Positions 1 through 7,247 of a DNA stretch of 11,898 nucleotides are shown here, piece by piece. The notes beneath the pieces are model-generated. The model was not told the origin of the DNA and did not search any database. It saw nothing but the letters and a program-made list of their open reading frames with translations. The stretch comes from Gemmatimonadota bacterium (lineage in GTDB: Bacteria > Gemmatimonadota > Gemmatimonadetes > Gemmatimonadales > GWC2-71-9): assembly GCA_003221825.1 (NCBI GenBank), contig QHUE01000117.1, positions 1-11,898 on the forward strand, given 5' to 3'. Both the position numbers and the translations under genes were made by a program. Each line of letters begins with the position of its first letter. Within the stretch, counting starts at the first letter, position 1.

Positions 1-861
1 TACGAGGAGCTTCGCGATCGGTTCGCTCCAGCGCTCACCCACTGTATCGACCACATGGTTCGTGACACGATCGCCCACCGTCTTCGTGCACCCGTCGACA
101 TCATTACCGGGCGACGGCGATCACTCACCCAAGCCCGAGCGGCATTTGAATCGTTAACCGACATCGCCCTCGCCGGGCGAACGAACGGCCTTGGTCTCTG
201 GGGCGAATTCAAATCCGATGCCCCCAATGACGCCCTCCGCAGCAATATCCGTGTGTTCCTCGCGGGTGCATTGGAGGCCACGACGTCGTTCGCCAGTTGG
301 GCACTATCGCACCTCTCGCGCACACCCCAGGTACAGGATCGCGTGTATGAGGAAGTACAGACAGTCGATGTGTATGATCCGGACAACCTGGAACAGGCCG
401 TGACGCTCAATCGCGTGCTGGAAGAAACGGTGCGCCTCACGCCCTCGCTGTACTTCCTCCCTCGCTGGACGACGGTCGACACGTGGATTGAAACGGCGGA
501 TGCTCGGAAGCTGTTCATTCCTCAGCGCACGCACGTTGTGCTGGACGTGTGGCACGCAAACCGGTGCGAAGACTTCTGGGGGGCGGGGCTGACGGGGTAT
601 GCAGCGGACGCCTTTGCACCAGATCGATGGGATGTTCTCGCCAAACAGGGCCGTTCCGCCAAGGACATTCTGCACTTCGGTTTCGGACACGGCCCGCGCG
701 TCTGCCCTGGAAAGTATCTCGGCCTTCTGGAGGTCGGTCTGGTGGTCGGCGCTTTCGTGAAGATCTTCAGGTTTAGGGCGGTGCATGCTGAGACGCGCTC
801 ACGCGCCGGCGTGTCCACCAAACCGGCAGATGGAGCGTTGGTCGAGCTGGAACTGAGGTAG
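1..861 (+). CDS. Cytochrome P450, C-terminal part (5' end outside window)
   Basis: Heme-thiolate monooxygenase; it would insert one oxygen atom from O2 into an organic substrate using electrons from a redox partner. The reading frame is open from base 1, so the ATG at 55 is internal and the true start lies upstream. Visible P450 landmarks appear in order: an I-helix motif (AGALEATTS, about bases 265-291) with the acidic/Thr oxygen-activation pair, the K-helix ExxR (EETVR, about 421-435), a PERF-like segment (FAPDRW), and the heme loop FGHGPRVCPG, whose Cys at 703-705 is the axial ligand. The protein ends normally about 50 residues after that Cys. No ferredoxin or reductase gene is in view, so partners and substrate are unknown. 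The stretch looks somewhat less GC-rich than the genes to its right. The family call is secure; the subfamily cannot be assigned. Confidence 0.93.
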   Translation, partial: YEELRDRFAPALTHCIDHMVRDTIAHRLRAPVDIITGRRRSLTQARAAFESLTDIALAGRTNGLGLWGEFKSDAPNDALRSNIRVFLAGALEATTSFASWALSHLSRTPQVQDRVYEEVQTVDVYDPDNLEQAVTLNRVLEETVRLTPSLYFLPRWTTVDTWIETADARKLFIPQRTHVVLDVWHANRCEDFWGAGLTGYAADAFAPDRWDVLAKQGRSAKDILHFGFGHGPRVCPGKYLGLLEVGLVVGAFVKIFRFRAVHAETRSRAGVSTKPADGALVELELR

Positions 862-871
862 GAGTCGCGAC

Positions 872-906
872 CGCACTGAGCGCCGCCTTGATCTTTCGTC
901 AGTGCG
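872..906. promoter_or_regulatory. Inverted repeat in the P450/receptor gap
   Basis: A perfect 8-bp inverted repeat, CGCACTGA (872-879) and TCAGTGCG (899-906), is separated by 19 nt. It fills most of the 60-bp gap between the P450 stop and the receptor start. A TTGATC hexamer (888-893) lies in the loop and could be a -35 element, but no convincing -10 follows. There is no T-run, so an intrinsic terminator is unlikely. It could be an operator or chance pairing; one copy cannot decide. Confidence 0.25.
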
Positions 907-921
907 CCGCACGTTACGCTG

Positions 922-3906
922 GTGCGTCAACTGAGGTCGGTCCTCACCGCCGTGCTCGCCGCGGTGGTCCCAGCGGCAGCACTCGCCCAGTCGCGCGGCG
1001 GGGTCGAAGGCCGGGTAGTCGACGCTACGGGCCGGCCGTTGGCGTCCGCCGAGGTGAGTGTGGTTCGGTTGCGATCCACGACCGACGCCGATGGTGCGTG
1101 GCGAATTACGCACCTCGAACCGGGCCTGTACCGGATCGTCGTACGCCGGCTCGGCTACCGCCCATCCCAACAGGACGTCCAGGTCGAGCCGGGCCGCACG
1201 ACGCAGGTCACCTTCACGCTCGAGCTGGTCCCCTTCACGCTCGACTCTCTCATGGTGAGCGCCCCCCCGTCCAGCATCTCGACCACCGACGCCGAGCTTG
1301 GCACGAAGCTCACGGTCGGCGAGATCGCGTTGCTCCCGTCCACGTTCGACCTCCGTCAACTGATTGCGCTGACGCCGGGTGCGCGGCCTGATCAGATCTG
1401 GGGCGGCGCGTCGGACCAGGCCAACTCCTATTCGCTCGACGGCACCACGGTCAACCATCCGGGCTTGGGCGGCGCCTTGTTGCTCCCCAGCCCCAGCTGG
1501 ATCGAGACCCTCGAGGTCCGTGGCCTCGGTGCCGGCGCCGACGTCGGAGGCGCCCAAGGCGGTCTCGTGGAAGTCGTGACCCTGGGGGGCAGGAACGTGA
1601 TCGAAGGGGCGCTCCGGACTTCGTTGGAGTCCGAGCGGCTCAATGGCACGAACCTGATCCCCGGCGAGATCGGACGCGAGCTGGCGAGCCGGCGGGAGTT
1701 GGATGGGCAGATCCGTGGCCCACTCATCCGCGATCGCCTGCACTTCGCGTTGTTCGGCCACGTCATCCGGCAAGAGGAGCAGGTCCTGAACTACCTGACC
1801 TCGACTGGCGCCTTCGTGGCGCAGCCGCCGTCGTACCGGGAAGAGCGCGGGCTGGCAAAGTTGACGTGGAAGCCAAGCGGCCGCGATTTGCTCGAGGGCA
1901 GTCTCATGGCGCGGTACCAGGACGGTGAACACGTCGGTCAGACCGGGTACGAAGCCGTGGACGCGACCCAACGGCTGCGGCAGTCGAACCTGACCGGCAA
2001 CCTCACCTGGCAACGCAGTTGGTCACCCCGCAGCGCACTGACGGTGCGCGTGGGTGGGTTTACGGCCCGCGAGTGGCACGATCCCTATAACCATGCCGTG
2101 TCACCGGCTATCGAGGTGCTGACGCGGGGCAATCCTCCCCGGTATCAGAACGCGGTGTTTCGCACAGGGTCTGCGCCATCGAGCATCGGGGTGACGGCCG
2201 CCTGGACAGGGCGGGGCCGACTCGCCGGTTTGGAGCACGAAGTGAAAGTCGGCGGCGAATACACGCTGGGAGGCTGGTGGTACGACCGCCAGCGGAACGG
2301 CGGAATGACGTGGCGACCGCTGCGCGTGGTCGGGTTCGACCCCGGCGCTCCCGCGACGTGGCCGTATCTCGACGCGATCCCCACCGCGTGGGGTGGCGAC
2401 GTGAGGATCGTCTCGGACGTCCGCAACGCCGCGCTGTTCGTGCAGGAGCAGATCGGGATTCTCTCGTGGCTTCGGTTCCATCCCGGTTTTCGGTACGGTT
2501 GGTGGACGGGAGACCTCACGCCGGCGACTGGCCCGCGATTCACGGCAGTGCGGGACGCTGCTCTCGAGCCGCGCATCGGCCTGATTGCCGAGCTGAACAC
2601 GCTCGGCGGGCTCGTCGCCAAAGCGCATTGGGGCCGCTATCACCAGCCGATGTTCGCCGCCCTATTCGACCGCGTGATAGGGGCGGGGACCTATAGCAAC
2701 GAGGAGATCTGGTCCTACCTTGGGCCCGCGCCAGCGAACCCGGCGCAGACGTTTACGCTCAGCGAACGCGATTCGCTCGCCACCGCCGGGCTGTTCCGCT
2801 TCGAGGAAACGGTTCGCCTCGATCAGGCGGGCCGAGTGGACCAGTACCGCCAACCGTACATGGATCAGTTTGTGCTCTCGCTGGAACGCGCGTTCGGTAC
2901 GAAGTGGAAGGTCGGCGTGGCCTACGTTCACCGCAGGAACCGCGATATGGTCGCGCTGATAGACCGAAACCTGGCGTCGAACTACACGGTGGTCGACAAC
3001 GTCATCGTTCTCGATCGCTTCGGCCAGCCGGTCGTCTTCGCTGGCCGGCCGCTCGTGCTGGAAAGATTGGCTATCTCCAACGAGGATATTCTCTACGTTC
3101 AACAGCTGTTGCGGCAAGGCCAATTGCTGGATCCCAACGCGCTCCTTGCCCCGCCGAGCCTCACCCCGGCGGAGCTGGCGGCGCTGCGCTACGACCCCGA
3201 CTTTGTCCTCACCAAAGTGCCAGAGGCGACGCGACGGTTCGGTCAGCTGCAGCTCCGCGTGGACGCTCGCTATCGGACGTGGTGGGCCGGTGCGTCGACG
3301 ACGCTTTCGACGCTCAAGGGGAACTACAACGTGGTAACCGGACCAGACGACTACACGAACGGTGGGCCCGGCCCCTGGGTGCGTCTCAACGAGCAGTACA
3401 ACTTCTTCGGTCCCCTCAATAACCAGAGTCGCTTCGAGGGGAAGGTGTACCTGGGCGGGCTCCTGCCGGGTCGGTTCCGCGGCGGCCTGTTTTTCTCCTA
3501 CGCGACGGGCGATCGAGTCACGCCCACGCTGTCGATCGACGGATTGCTGTCGCAATTTGCCCTAGCGGTGCCTTCCATGTCGAACCCGGCCGTGCTGGAC
3601 ACGGTGCCCTTCCATCCCTTCCTGTTCCGCAGCGAGTTGGGACACCGCATCTTCATCCAGCCTCGCGGGGCCTACCGTTACGAGGCCCGCGCGTCGCTGG
3701 ACCTGCACCTGGAGCGGAGCTTTCCACGCGGGGGAACGGAAGTGCTGCTGGTCGTTGATGCGTTCAATGTCTTGGGCGACCGGAGCGTCACAGGTATTCA
3801 AACCGAGGTGAATGCGGTGGCGGGGTTCACTGGAAGTGACTACGGCCGGGTCCGGTCCCGCGTGCCGCCGCGAACGCTACGGCTGGGGGCAGGAGTGCGG
3901 TTCTAA
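922..3906 (+). CDS. TonB-dependent outer-membrane receptor with carboxypeptidase-regulatory-like domain
   Basis: Predicted outer-membrane transporter that takes up a bound ligand using energy passed from TonB/ExbBD. The 994-residue product starts at GTG 922 with a signal peptide (MRQLRS, a hydrophobic stretch, then cleavage near ALA|QS at residue 22). Residues about 27-101 form a carboxypeptidase-regulatory-like beta-sandwich (GRVVDATGRPL, then GLYRIVVRRLGYRP). A TonB-box-like LDSLMVSA follows at 108-114. A plug domain covers about 125-225 (LRQLIALTPGARP, SLDGTTVNHPG, GGLVEVVTLGG). The rest is rich in alternating aromatic beta-strands and ends in LRLGAGVRF, with the terminal Phe typical of outer-membrane barrels. 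No Shine-Dalgarno sequence is evident before the GTG. The next gene starts 1 nt after its stop. Substrate is unknown: this class takes up siderophores, peptides or glycans, and no neighbouring SusD-like or siderophore gene narrows it. Confidence 0.9.
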   Translation: MRQLRSVLTAVLAAVVPAAALAQSRGGVEGRVVDATGRPLASAEVSVVRLRSTTDADGAWRITHLEPGLYRIVVRRLGYRPSQQDVQVEPGRTTQVTFTLELVPFTLDSLMVSAPPSSISTTDAELGTKLTVGEIALLPSTFDLRQLIALTPGARPDQIWGGASDQANSYSLDGTTVNHPGLGGALLLPSPSWIETLEVRGLGAGADVGGAQGGLVEVVTLGGRNVIEGALRTSLESERLNGTNLIPGEIGRELASRRELDGQIRGPLIRDRLHFALFGHVIRQEEQVLNYLTSTGAFVAQPPSYREERGLAKLTWKPSGRDLLEGSLMARYQDGEHVGQTGYEAVDATQRLRQSNLTGNLTWQRSWSPRSALTVRVGGFTAREWHDPYNHAVSPAIEVLTRGNPPRYQNAVFRTGSAPSSIGVTAAWTGRGRLAGLEHEVKVGGEYTLGGWWYDRQRNGGMTWRPLRVVGFDPGAPATWPYLDAIPTAWGGDVRIVSDVRNAALFVQEQIGILSWLRFHPGFRYGWWTGDLTPATGPRFTAVRDAALEPRIGLIAELNTLGGLVAKAHWGRYHQPMFAALFDRVIGAGTYSNEEIWSYLGPAPANPAQTFTLSERDSLATAGLFRFEETVRLDQAGRVDQYRQPYMDQFVLSLERAFGTKWKVGVAYVHRRNRDMVALIDRNLASNYTVVDNVIVLDRFGQPVVFAGRPLVLERLAISNEDILYVQQLLRQGQLLDPNALLAPPSLTPAELAALRYDPDFVLTKVPEATRRFGQLQLRVDARYRTWWAGASTTLSTLKGNYNVVTGPDDYTNGGPGPWVRLNEQYNFFGPLNNQSRFEGKVYLGGLLPGRFRGGLFFSYATGDRVTPTLSIDGLLSQFALAVPSMSNPAVLDTVPFHPFLFRSELGHRIFIQPRGAYRYEARASLDLHLERSFPRGGTEVLLVVDAFNVLGDRSVTGIQTEVNAVAGFTGSDYGRVRSRVPPRTLRLGAGVRF

Positions 3907-3907
3907 C

Positions 3908-4507
3908 GTGATCCCGGCTCAGGAGGCGCTGGCGCGCCTCCGCGAAGGGAATCGCCGCTTCGTGGACAATGGCGCGGCGTCGGGTGGCCGCCCCGGCGCG
4001 GGGCAGCAGCCGTTCGCGATCGTCCTCGGCTGCTCCGACTCGCGCGTCCCGGCGGAGCTGGTCTTTGGCCAGGGCTTTGGTGACCTCTTCGTCATCCGCG
4101 TGGCGGGCAACATCGTCGCGCCGTCGCAGGTGGGCAGCGTCGAGTTTGCCGCCGAACGGTTCGAGACGCGGCTGGCCGTGGTGCTGGGGCATACGCAGTG
4201 CGGGGCCGTCGCGGCGACACTGGAAGAGCTGCGCCAACCGCAGGGCCACGAGTCGCCGAACCTGCGCGCCATTGTCGATCGCATCCGACCCGCGATCGAG
4301 CCGCTGTTCGGCACGCCGGTGGCGAAGGATCCCGCGGCGCTGGCCGTGCGGGCCAACCGGGCCAATATCCAGGCGTCGGTGCATCACCTGCGACACGGTT
4401 CCGCGCTGCTCGAGCGGCGGATCGAGCGGGAGGGTTTGGTGATCGTCGGGGCCGAGTACTGCGTCGAGACGGGAGTGGTCGAGTTCTTCGACGCAAACGA
4501 GGATTGA
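3908..4507 (+). CDS. Beta-class carbonic anhydrase
   Basis: Zinc enzyme for reversible hydration of CO2 to bicarbonate, expected in the cytoplasm (no signal peptide). The 199-residue product has the full beta-class signature: CSDSRVPAE with zinc ligand Cys42 and the Asp44/Arg46 dyad, then GHTQCGA with zinc ligands His95 and Cys98. RVAGNIV and the C-terminal YCVETGVVEFF strand also fit the family, and the length is typical. I chose GTG 3908 because the protein then opens with the usual family helix (PAQEALARLREGNRRFV). A start at 3812 would add 32 residues encoded inside the receptor gene. An AGGAG at 3891-3895 could serve as a ribosome site, though its 12-nt spacing is long. It begins 1 nt after the receptor stop, so coupled expression is likely. 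The pairing probably reflects shared transcription rather than a shared pathway. Confidence 0.93.
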   Translation: MIPAQEALARLREGNRRFVDNGAASGGRPGAGQQPFAIVLGCSDSRVPAELVFGQGFGDLFVIRVAGNIVAPSQVGSVEFAAERFETRLAVVLGHTQCGAVAATLEELRQPQGHESPNLRAIVDRIRPAIEPLFGTPVAKDPAALAVRANRANIQASVHHLRHGSALLERRIEREGLVIVGAEYCVETGVVEFFDANED

Positions 4508-5552
4508 GGAGCACCATTACCCCCCCTCCCGGCGAATCGACGACGCGCACCATTGGCGGGCACGAGGTCACGATCTCGAATCCCGACAAGGTGCTGTTTC
4601 CCAAGCCGAAGTACACCAAGCTCGATCTCGCGAACTATTACCTCGCCGTGTCCGAAGGGGCGCTGCACGGCGCCGGCGGGCGGCCGAACATGCTCGTCCG
4701 CTTTCCGAACGGGATCGGCGCGCCCTCCTTCTACCAGAAACGAGCACCGGAATCTCGGCCGCCCTGGATCGAGGCCGTCACGCTGCGCTTTCCCTCGGGC
4801 CGCACGGCCGATGAGGTCGTGCCTCGCACGCCCGCCTCGCTGGTGTGGCTCGCGAACCTGGCCTGTCTCGAGCTGCACCCGCACCCGGTCCGCGCCGAGG
4901 ACCTCGATCATCCGGACGAGCTGCGGGTGGACCTCGATCCGGTGCCCGGCATCAAGTGGCCGCAGGTGCGCCAGGTCGCGCAGCTCGCGCGCGCCGTCCT
5001 CGCCGATTTTGGGCTGGTCGGTTGGCCCAAGACCTCCGGCTCGCGCGGGATGCATCTCTTCGTCCGCATTGAGCGCCGCTGGGGTTTCGACGAGGTGCGC
5101 CGGTCGGCGCTCGCCCTGGCGCGAGAGGTAGAGCGTCGCGGCAACGGGCTCGCGACCAGTAAGTGGTGGAAGGAGGAGCGCCAGGGCGTCTTTGTGGATT
5201 ACAACCAGAACGCGAAGGACCGAACGGTGGCGGCGATGCGCCCTGGCCGCCACACTATCGCAAGCAGCCGGGTGAGCCACCGCGCGTGCAGCCCTCCAAG
5301 TCGCGCGCGCGAGCGGAGAAGTATCCGCTGATCGAGGTGAGTCGCGGCAAGGATAAGAAGGAAGCGCTGGCGGGGCTGGCGAAGTGGAAGAAGCAACATC
5401 CCCGGGTTGCCGAGCACCTGGAGCCGGCCGACGTGTTAGTCGATCAGATGCGCGGGCGCTCATCCGCTTGGTATCGGATTCGCCTCAACCTGCAGCACGT
5501 CCCCGAGAAGATCCGGCCCCGAACACCTTCTCCAACTCGTAAGCGGGCGTGA
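4504..5552 (+). pseudogene. LigD-type primase-polymerase (PolDom / Prim-PolC-like), frameshifted with an apparent internal deletion
   Basis: Archaeo-eukaryotic-primase-fold polymerase of the LigD PolDom family, which fills short gaps in DNA repair. Frame one (4504-5331) begins with the family opening SNPDKVLFP and keeps all catalytic residues: DLD (Asp143/Asp145), the SGSRGMH motif with His184, and Asp232 in VFVDYNQN. It then reads KDRTVAA and drifts into an unfamiliar tail of about 37 residues, ending at 5331. A second frame picks up at about 5232 (GDAPWPPHYRKQPGEPPRV) and runs to 5552 through a LigD-Pol-like C-terminal region (EPADVLVDQMRGRSSAWYRI). Relatives, as I recall them, have about 70 residues between these points, so an out-of-frame deletion near 5232-5240 is inferred. 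Frame one alone would give a 275-residue protein with an intact active site but no final strands. The start is uncertain: TTG 4504 overlaps the preceding stop, and ATT 4516 sits 4 nt after GGAG. Confidence 0.75.
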
Positions 5553-6573
5553 CCTCGAGCTGATCGTAGCGGCAGTCCTTGGGCTGCTTATCCGACCGCC
5601 AGCGCTGAAATACAGGCGGGTGGCGGAAGCGGTCCCGCTCCATGTGATCGTACTTCACCTCGCACACGCGCTGGACGCGCAGCGGCTCCCAGGAGAGATC
5701 CTTCCCGGCGCTCCACCGGCTCTGTCCGCCGGGCATCCGGCCCGACTCGCCCTGCGCGTCCGCCCATTCGCGCCAGGGATGACGCTGCAGCGCGTTCTTG
5801 CGCAGCGGGGCGAGCTCCTTCACGAGCTGCTTGCGCATCACCATCGTGAACGCGGACGTGACGCCGACGTGCTGCAGCCTGCCGTCGTCGTCGTAGAGAC
5901 CGAGGAGCAGCGATCCCACGGCATCCTTGCCGCTCTTGTGCCACCGAAAGCCCGCCACCACGCAGTCCGCGCTGCGCACATGCTTGATCTTGAACATCGC
6001 GCGCTTACCCGGCTCATACGAGGCCCCGGCCGGCTTGGCGATCACGCCATCGAGCCCGGCGCCCTCGAAGCGCTGCAGCCACTCGACGGCAAGCTTGGGA
6101 TCGTTCGTCATCGGTGTGAGGTAGAGCGGGGGGCGCATCTTCTTGAAGAGCGTGTCGAGCTGCGTGCGCCGCTCGCGCTGCGGCGCGCTCATCAAGCTCT
6201 TGCCGTTTGCCGCGAGGAGGTCGAAGGCCACGAAGGCTGCCGGCGCGGCCTTGGCGAGTTTCTCCACGCGTGAGGCCGCGGGATGGAGTCGCATTTGCAG
6301 CCCGCCGAAATCGAGCCCGCGCGCCGTCGGCATCACGATCTCGCCGTCCAGCACGACGCCGCCCGGCAGTTGCTTGAGGAAGACGGCATGCAGCTCGGGA
6401 AAGTAGCGGTCCAGGGGCCGCAGGTCGCGGCTCTGGATGTACACATCATCGGCACTGCGGAAAACGATGGCGCGAAACCCGTCCCACTTGGGCTCAAACA
6501 GAAAATCGCCGTCCGGCGGGACCTCGGCGGCGATTTTGGCGAGCATGGGTTCGATGGGGGGTGACACGGCCAT
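5485..6573 (-). CDS. ATP-dependent DNA ligase, LigC type
   Basis: Seals DNA nicks through a ligase-adenylate intermediate. The 362-residue product has the nucleotidyltransferase motifs in order: motif I EPKWDGFRA with catalytic Lys29, LDGEIV (75-80), motif III FVAFDLLA (114-121), motif IV LDGVIAKP (174-181) and motif V FKIKHVR (194-200). An OB-fold follows from about residue 203 (CVVAGFRW, GSLLLGLYDD). Length matches stand-alone bacterial LigC enzymes, without LigD's polymerase or phosphoesterase domains. The C-terminus reads ELEKVFG and then a low-complexity AGSSRGRAAG encoded antisense to the polymerase 3' end, a 68-bp tail-to-tail overlap (5485-5552). No clear ribosome site precedes the ATG. 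In mycobacteria LigC works with a Prim-Pol partner in excision repair; the neighbouring polymerase would be that partner but appears damaged. No Ku gene is seen. The ligase itself looks intact. Confidence 0.92.
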   Translation of the reverse strand: MAVSPPIEPMLAKIAAEVPPDGDFLFEPKWDGFRAIVFRSADDVYIQSRDLRPLDRYFPELHAVFLKQLPGGVVLDGEIVMPTARGLDFGGLQMRLHPAASRVEKLAKAAPAAFVAFDLLAANGKSLMSAPQRERRTQLDTLFKKMRPPLYLTPMTNDPKLAVEWLQRFEGAGLDGVIAKPAGASYEPGKRAMFKIKHVRSADCVVAGFRWHKSGKDAVGSLLLGLYDDDGRLQHVGVTSAFTMVMRKQLVKELAPLRKNALQRHPWREWADAQGESGRMPGGQSRWSAGKDLSWEPLRVQRVCEVKYDHMERDRFRHPPVFQRWRSDKQPKDCRYDQLEVTPAYELEKVFGAGSSRGRAAG

Positions 6574-6662
6574 GCTGTAAGGTAGCGGCGCTCATGTTTC
6601 ATTTCTCAACCTGGGCCCTGGGTGCTCGTGAGTCCCGGTATTCCGGCTAGCTTTATAGCCGT
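6574..6662. promoter_or_regulatory. Divergent intergenic region between ligase and DUF305 genes
   Basis: This 89-bp spacer must hold the promoters for both divergent genes unless they start elsewhere. A short perfect inverted repeat GGCTA-(6 nt)-TAGCC spans 6645-6660, ending 2 nt before the DUF305 ATG, and its loop and right arm contain TTTATAG, the most AT-rich patch here. It could be a -10 element of a nearly leaderless transcript or a small operator. No standard -35/-10 pair or ribosome site is convincing on either strand. Confidence 0.3.
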
Positions 6663-7247
6663 ATGAGGAGACGAATTGCCCTTGCCCTGGCGCTTGCGGT
6701 TCCCGTCGCCGGGGCAGCCACCGCGCAGACTCCCAAGAAGAGCTACACGCCTGCGGACGTGCATTTCGTGGCCGGCATGATCGGCCATCACGCCCAGGCG
6801 ATTCAGATGGCCGGCTGGGCGCCCTCGCACGGTGCCAATCCATCGGTGCGCGTGCTGTGTGAGCGCATCGTCGTCGCGCAAAACGACGAGATCGTATTCG
6901 CGCAGCGCTGGCTGCGTGAGCATGGCGAGTACGTCCCGCCAGCCGATCCGCGCGGCCATATCATGCAGGGGATGGATCACCCGATGTTGATGCCGGGCAT
7001 GCTGACGCCCGAGCAGATGGCGCAGCTCGATTCCGCGCGCGGTCCACAGTTCGACCGACTGTTCCTGACATTCATGATCCAGCACCACCAGGGCGCGATT
7101 ACGATGGTGCAGCAGCTGCTCGCGGTGCCTGGGGCGGCACAGGACGGACCCATCTTCCGCTTCGCGTCCGACGTGAACGCCGACCAGACCACCGAGATCA
7201 ATCGTATGACCCTGATGCTGGACGACCTCAAACGGAGTTCTCAGTGA
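6663..7247 (+). CDS. Exported DUF305 protein, His/Met-rich
   Basis: Predicted periplasmic or envelope helical protein of the DUF305 family, thought to have a ferritin-like fold; some members are linked to copper handling. The 194 residues start with a signal peptide (MRRRIALALA, cleavage near ATA|QT at residue 21). Two family repeats are visible: HFVAGMIGHHAQAIQMA (34-50) and FMIQHHQGAITMVQ (137-150), each with a Met-x2-3-His-His pattern. Between them residues 99-113 are crowded with His and Met (HIMQGMDHPMLMPGM), which suggests soft-metal binding. The ATG at 6663 is preferred because it gives the basic n-region of the signal; no ribosome site precedes it, while AGGAG lies just after it at 6666-6670. 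It ends in a GTGA overlap with the propeller gene, so the two are probably translated together. The metal role is inference. Confidence 0.9.
   Translation: MRRRIALALALAVPVAGAATAQTPKKSYTPADVHFVAGMIGHHAQAIQMAGWAPSHGANPSVRVLCERIVVAQNDEIVFAQRWLREHGEYVPPADPRGHIMQGMDHPMLMPGMLTPEQMAQLDSARGPQFDRLFLTFMIQHHQGAITMVQQLLAVPGAAQDGPIFRFASDVNADQTTEINRMTLMLDDLKRSSQ

Noticed and set aside
55..57. ATG 55 as the start of the P450
   Set aside because: The frame stays open to base 1, and the protein would lack roughly the first third of a P450.
888..920. Sigma-70 promoter TTGATC with TTACGC before the receptor
   Set aside because: The 20-nt spacing and poor -10 make it too weak to call; it is mentioned only within the inverted-repeat entry.
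799..2013. A 404-codon minus-strand open frame opposite the receptor N-terminus
   Set aside because: Low-complexity antisense composition with no recognisable motif; the receptor signal peptide and plug are coded on the plus strand.
2662..3555. A 297-codon minus-strand open frame inside the receptor gene
   Set aside because: Antisense shadow of the barrel-coding region with no domain features.
3812..3907. Extended start for the carbonic anhydrase at ATG 3812
   Set aside because: The extra 32 residues come from the receptor's barrel codons in another frame and do not resemble the family; GTG 3908 gives the normal N-terminus.
5230..5245. Programmed ribosomal frameshift to join the two polymerase frames
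   Set aside because: There is no slippery heptamer or downstream pseudoknot evident, and joining the frames would still lack the expected ~70 residues, so a deletion explains more.
4384..5463. A 359-codon minus-strand open frame across the carbonic anhydrase/polymerase junction
   Set aside because: It is antisense to two recognisable families and has no motif of its own.
5620..6273. A 217-codon plus-strand open frame opposite the ligase
   Set aside because: The minus strand carries ordered ligase motifs; this frame is their antisense.
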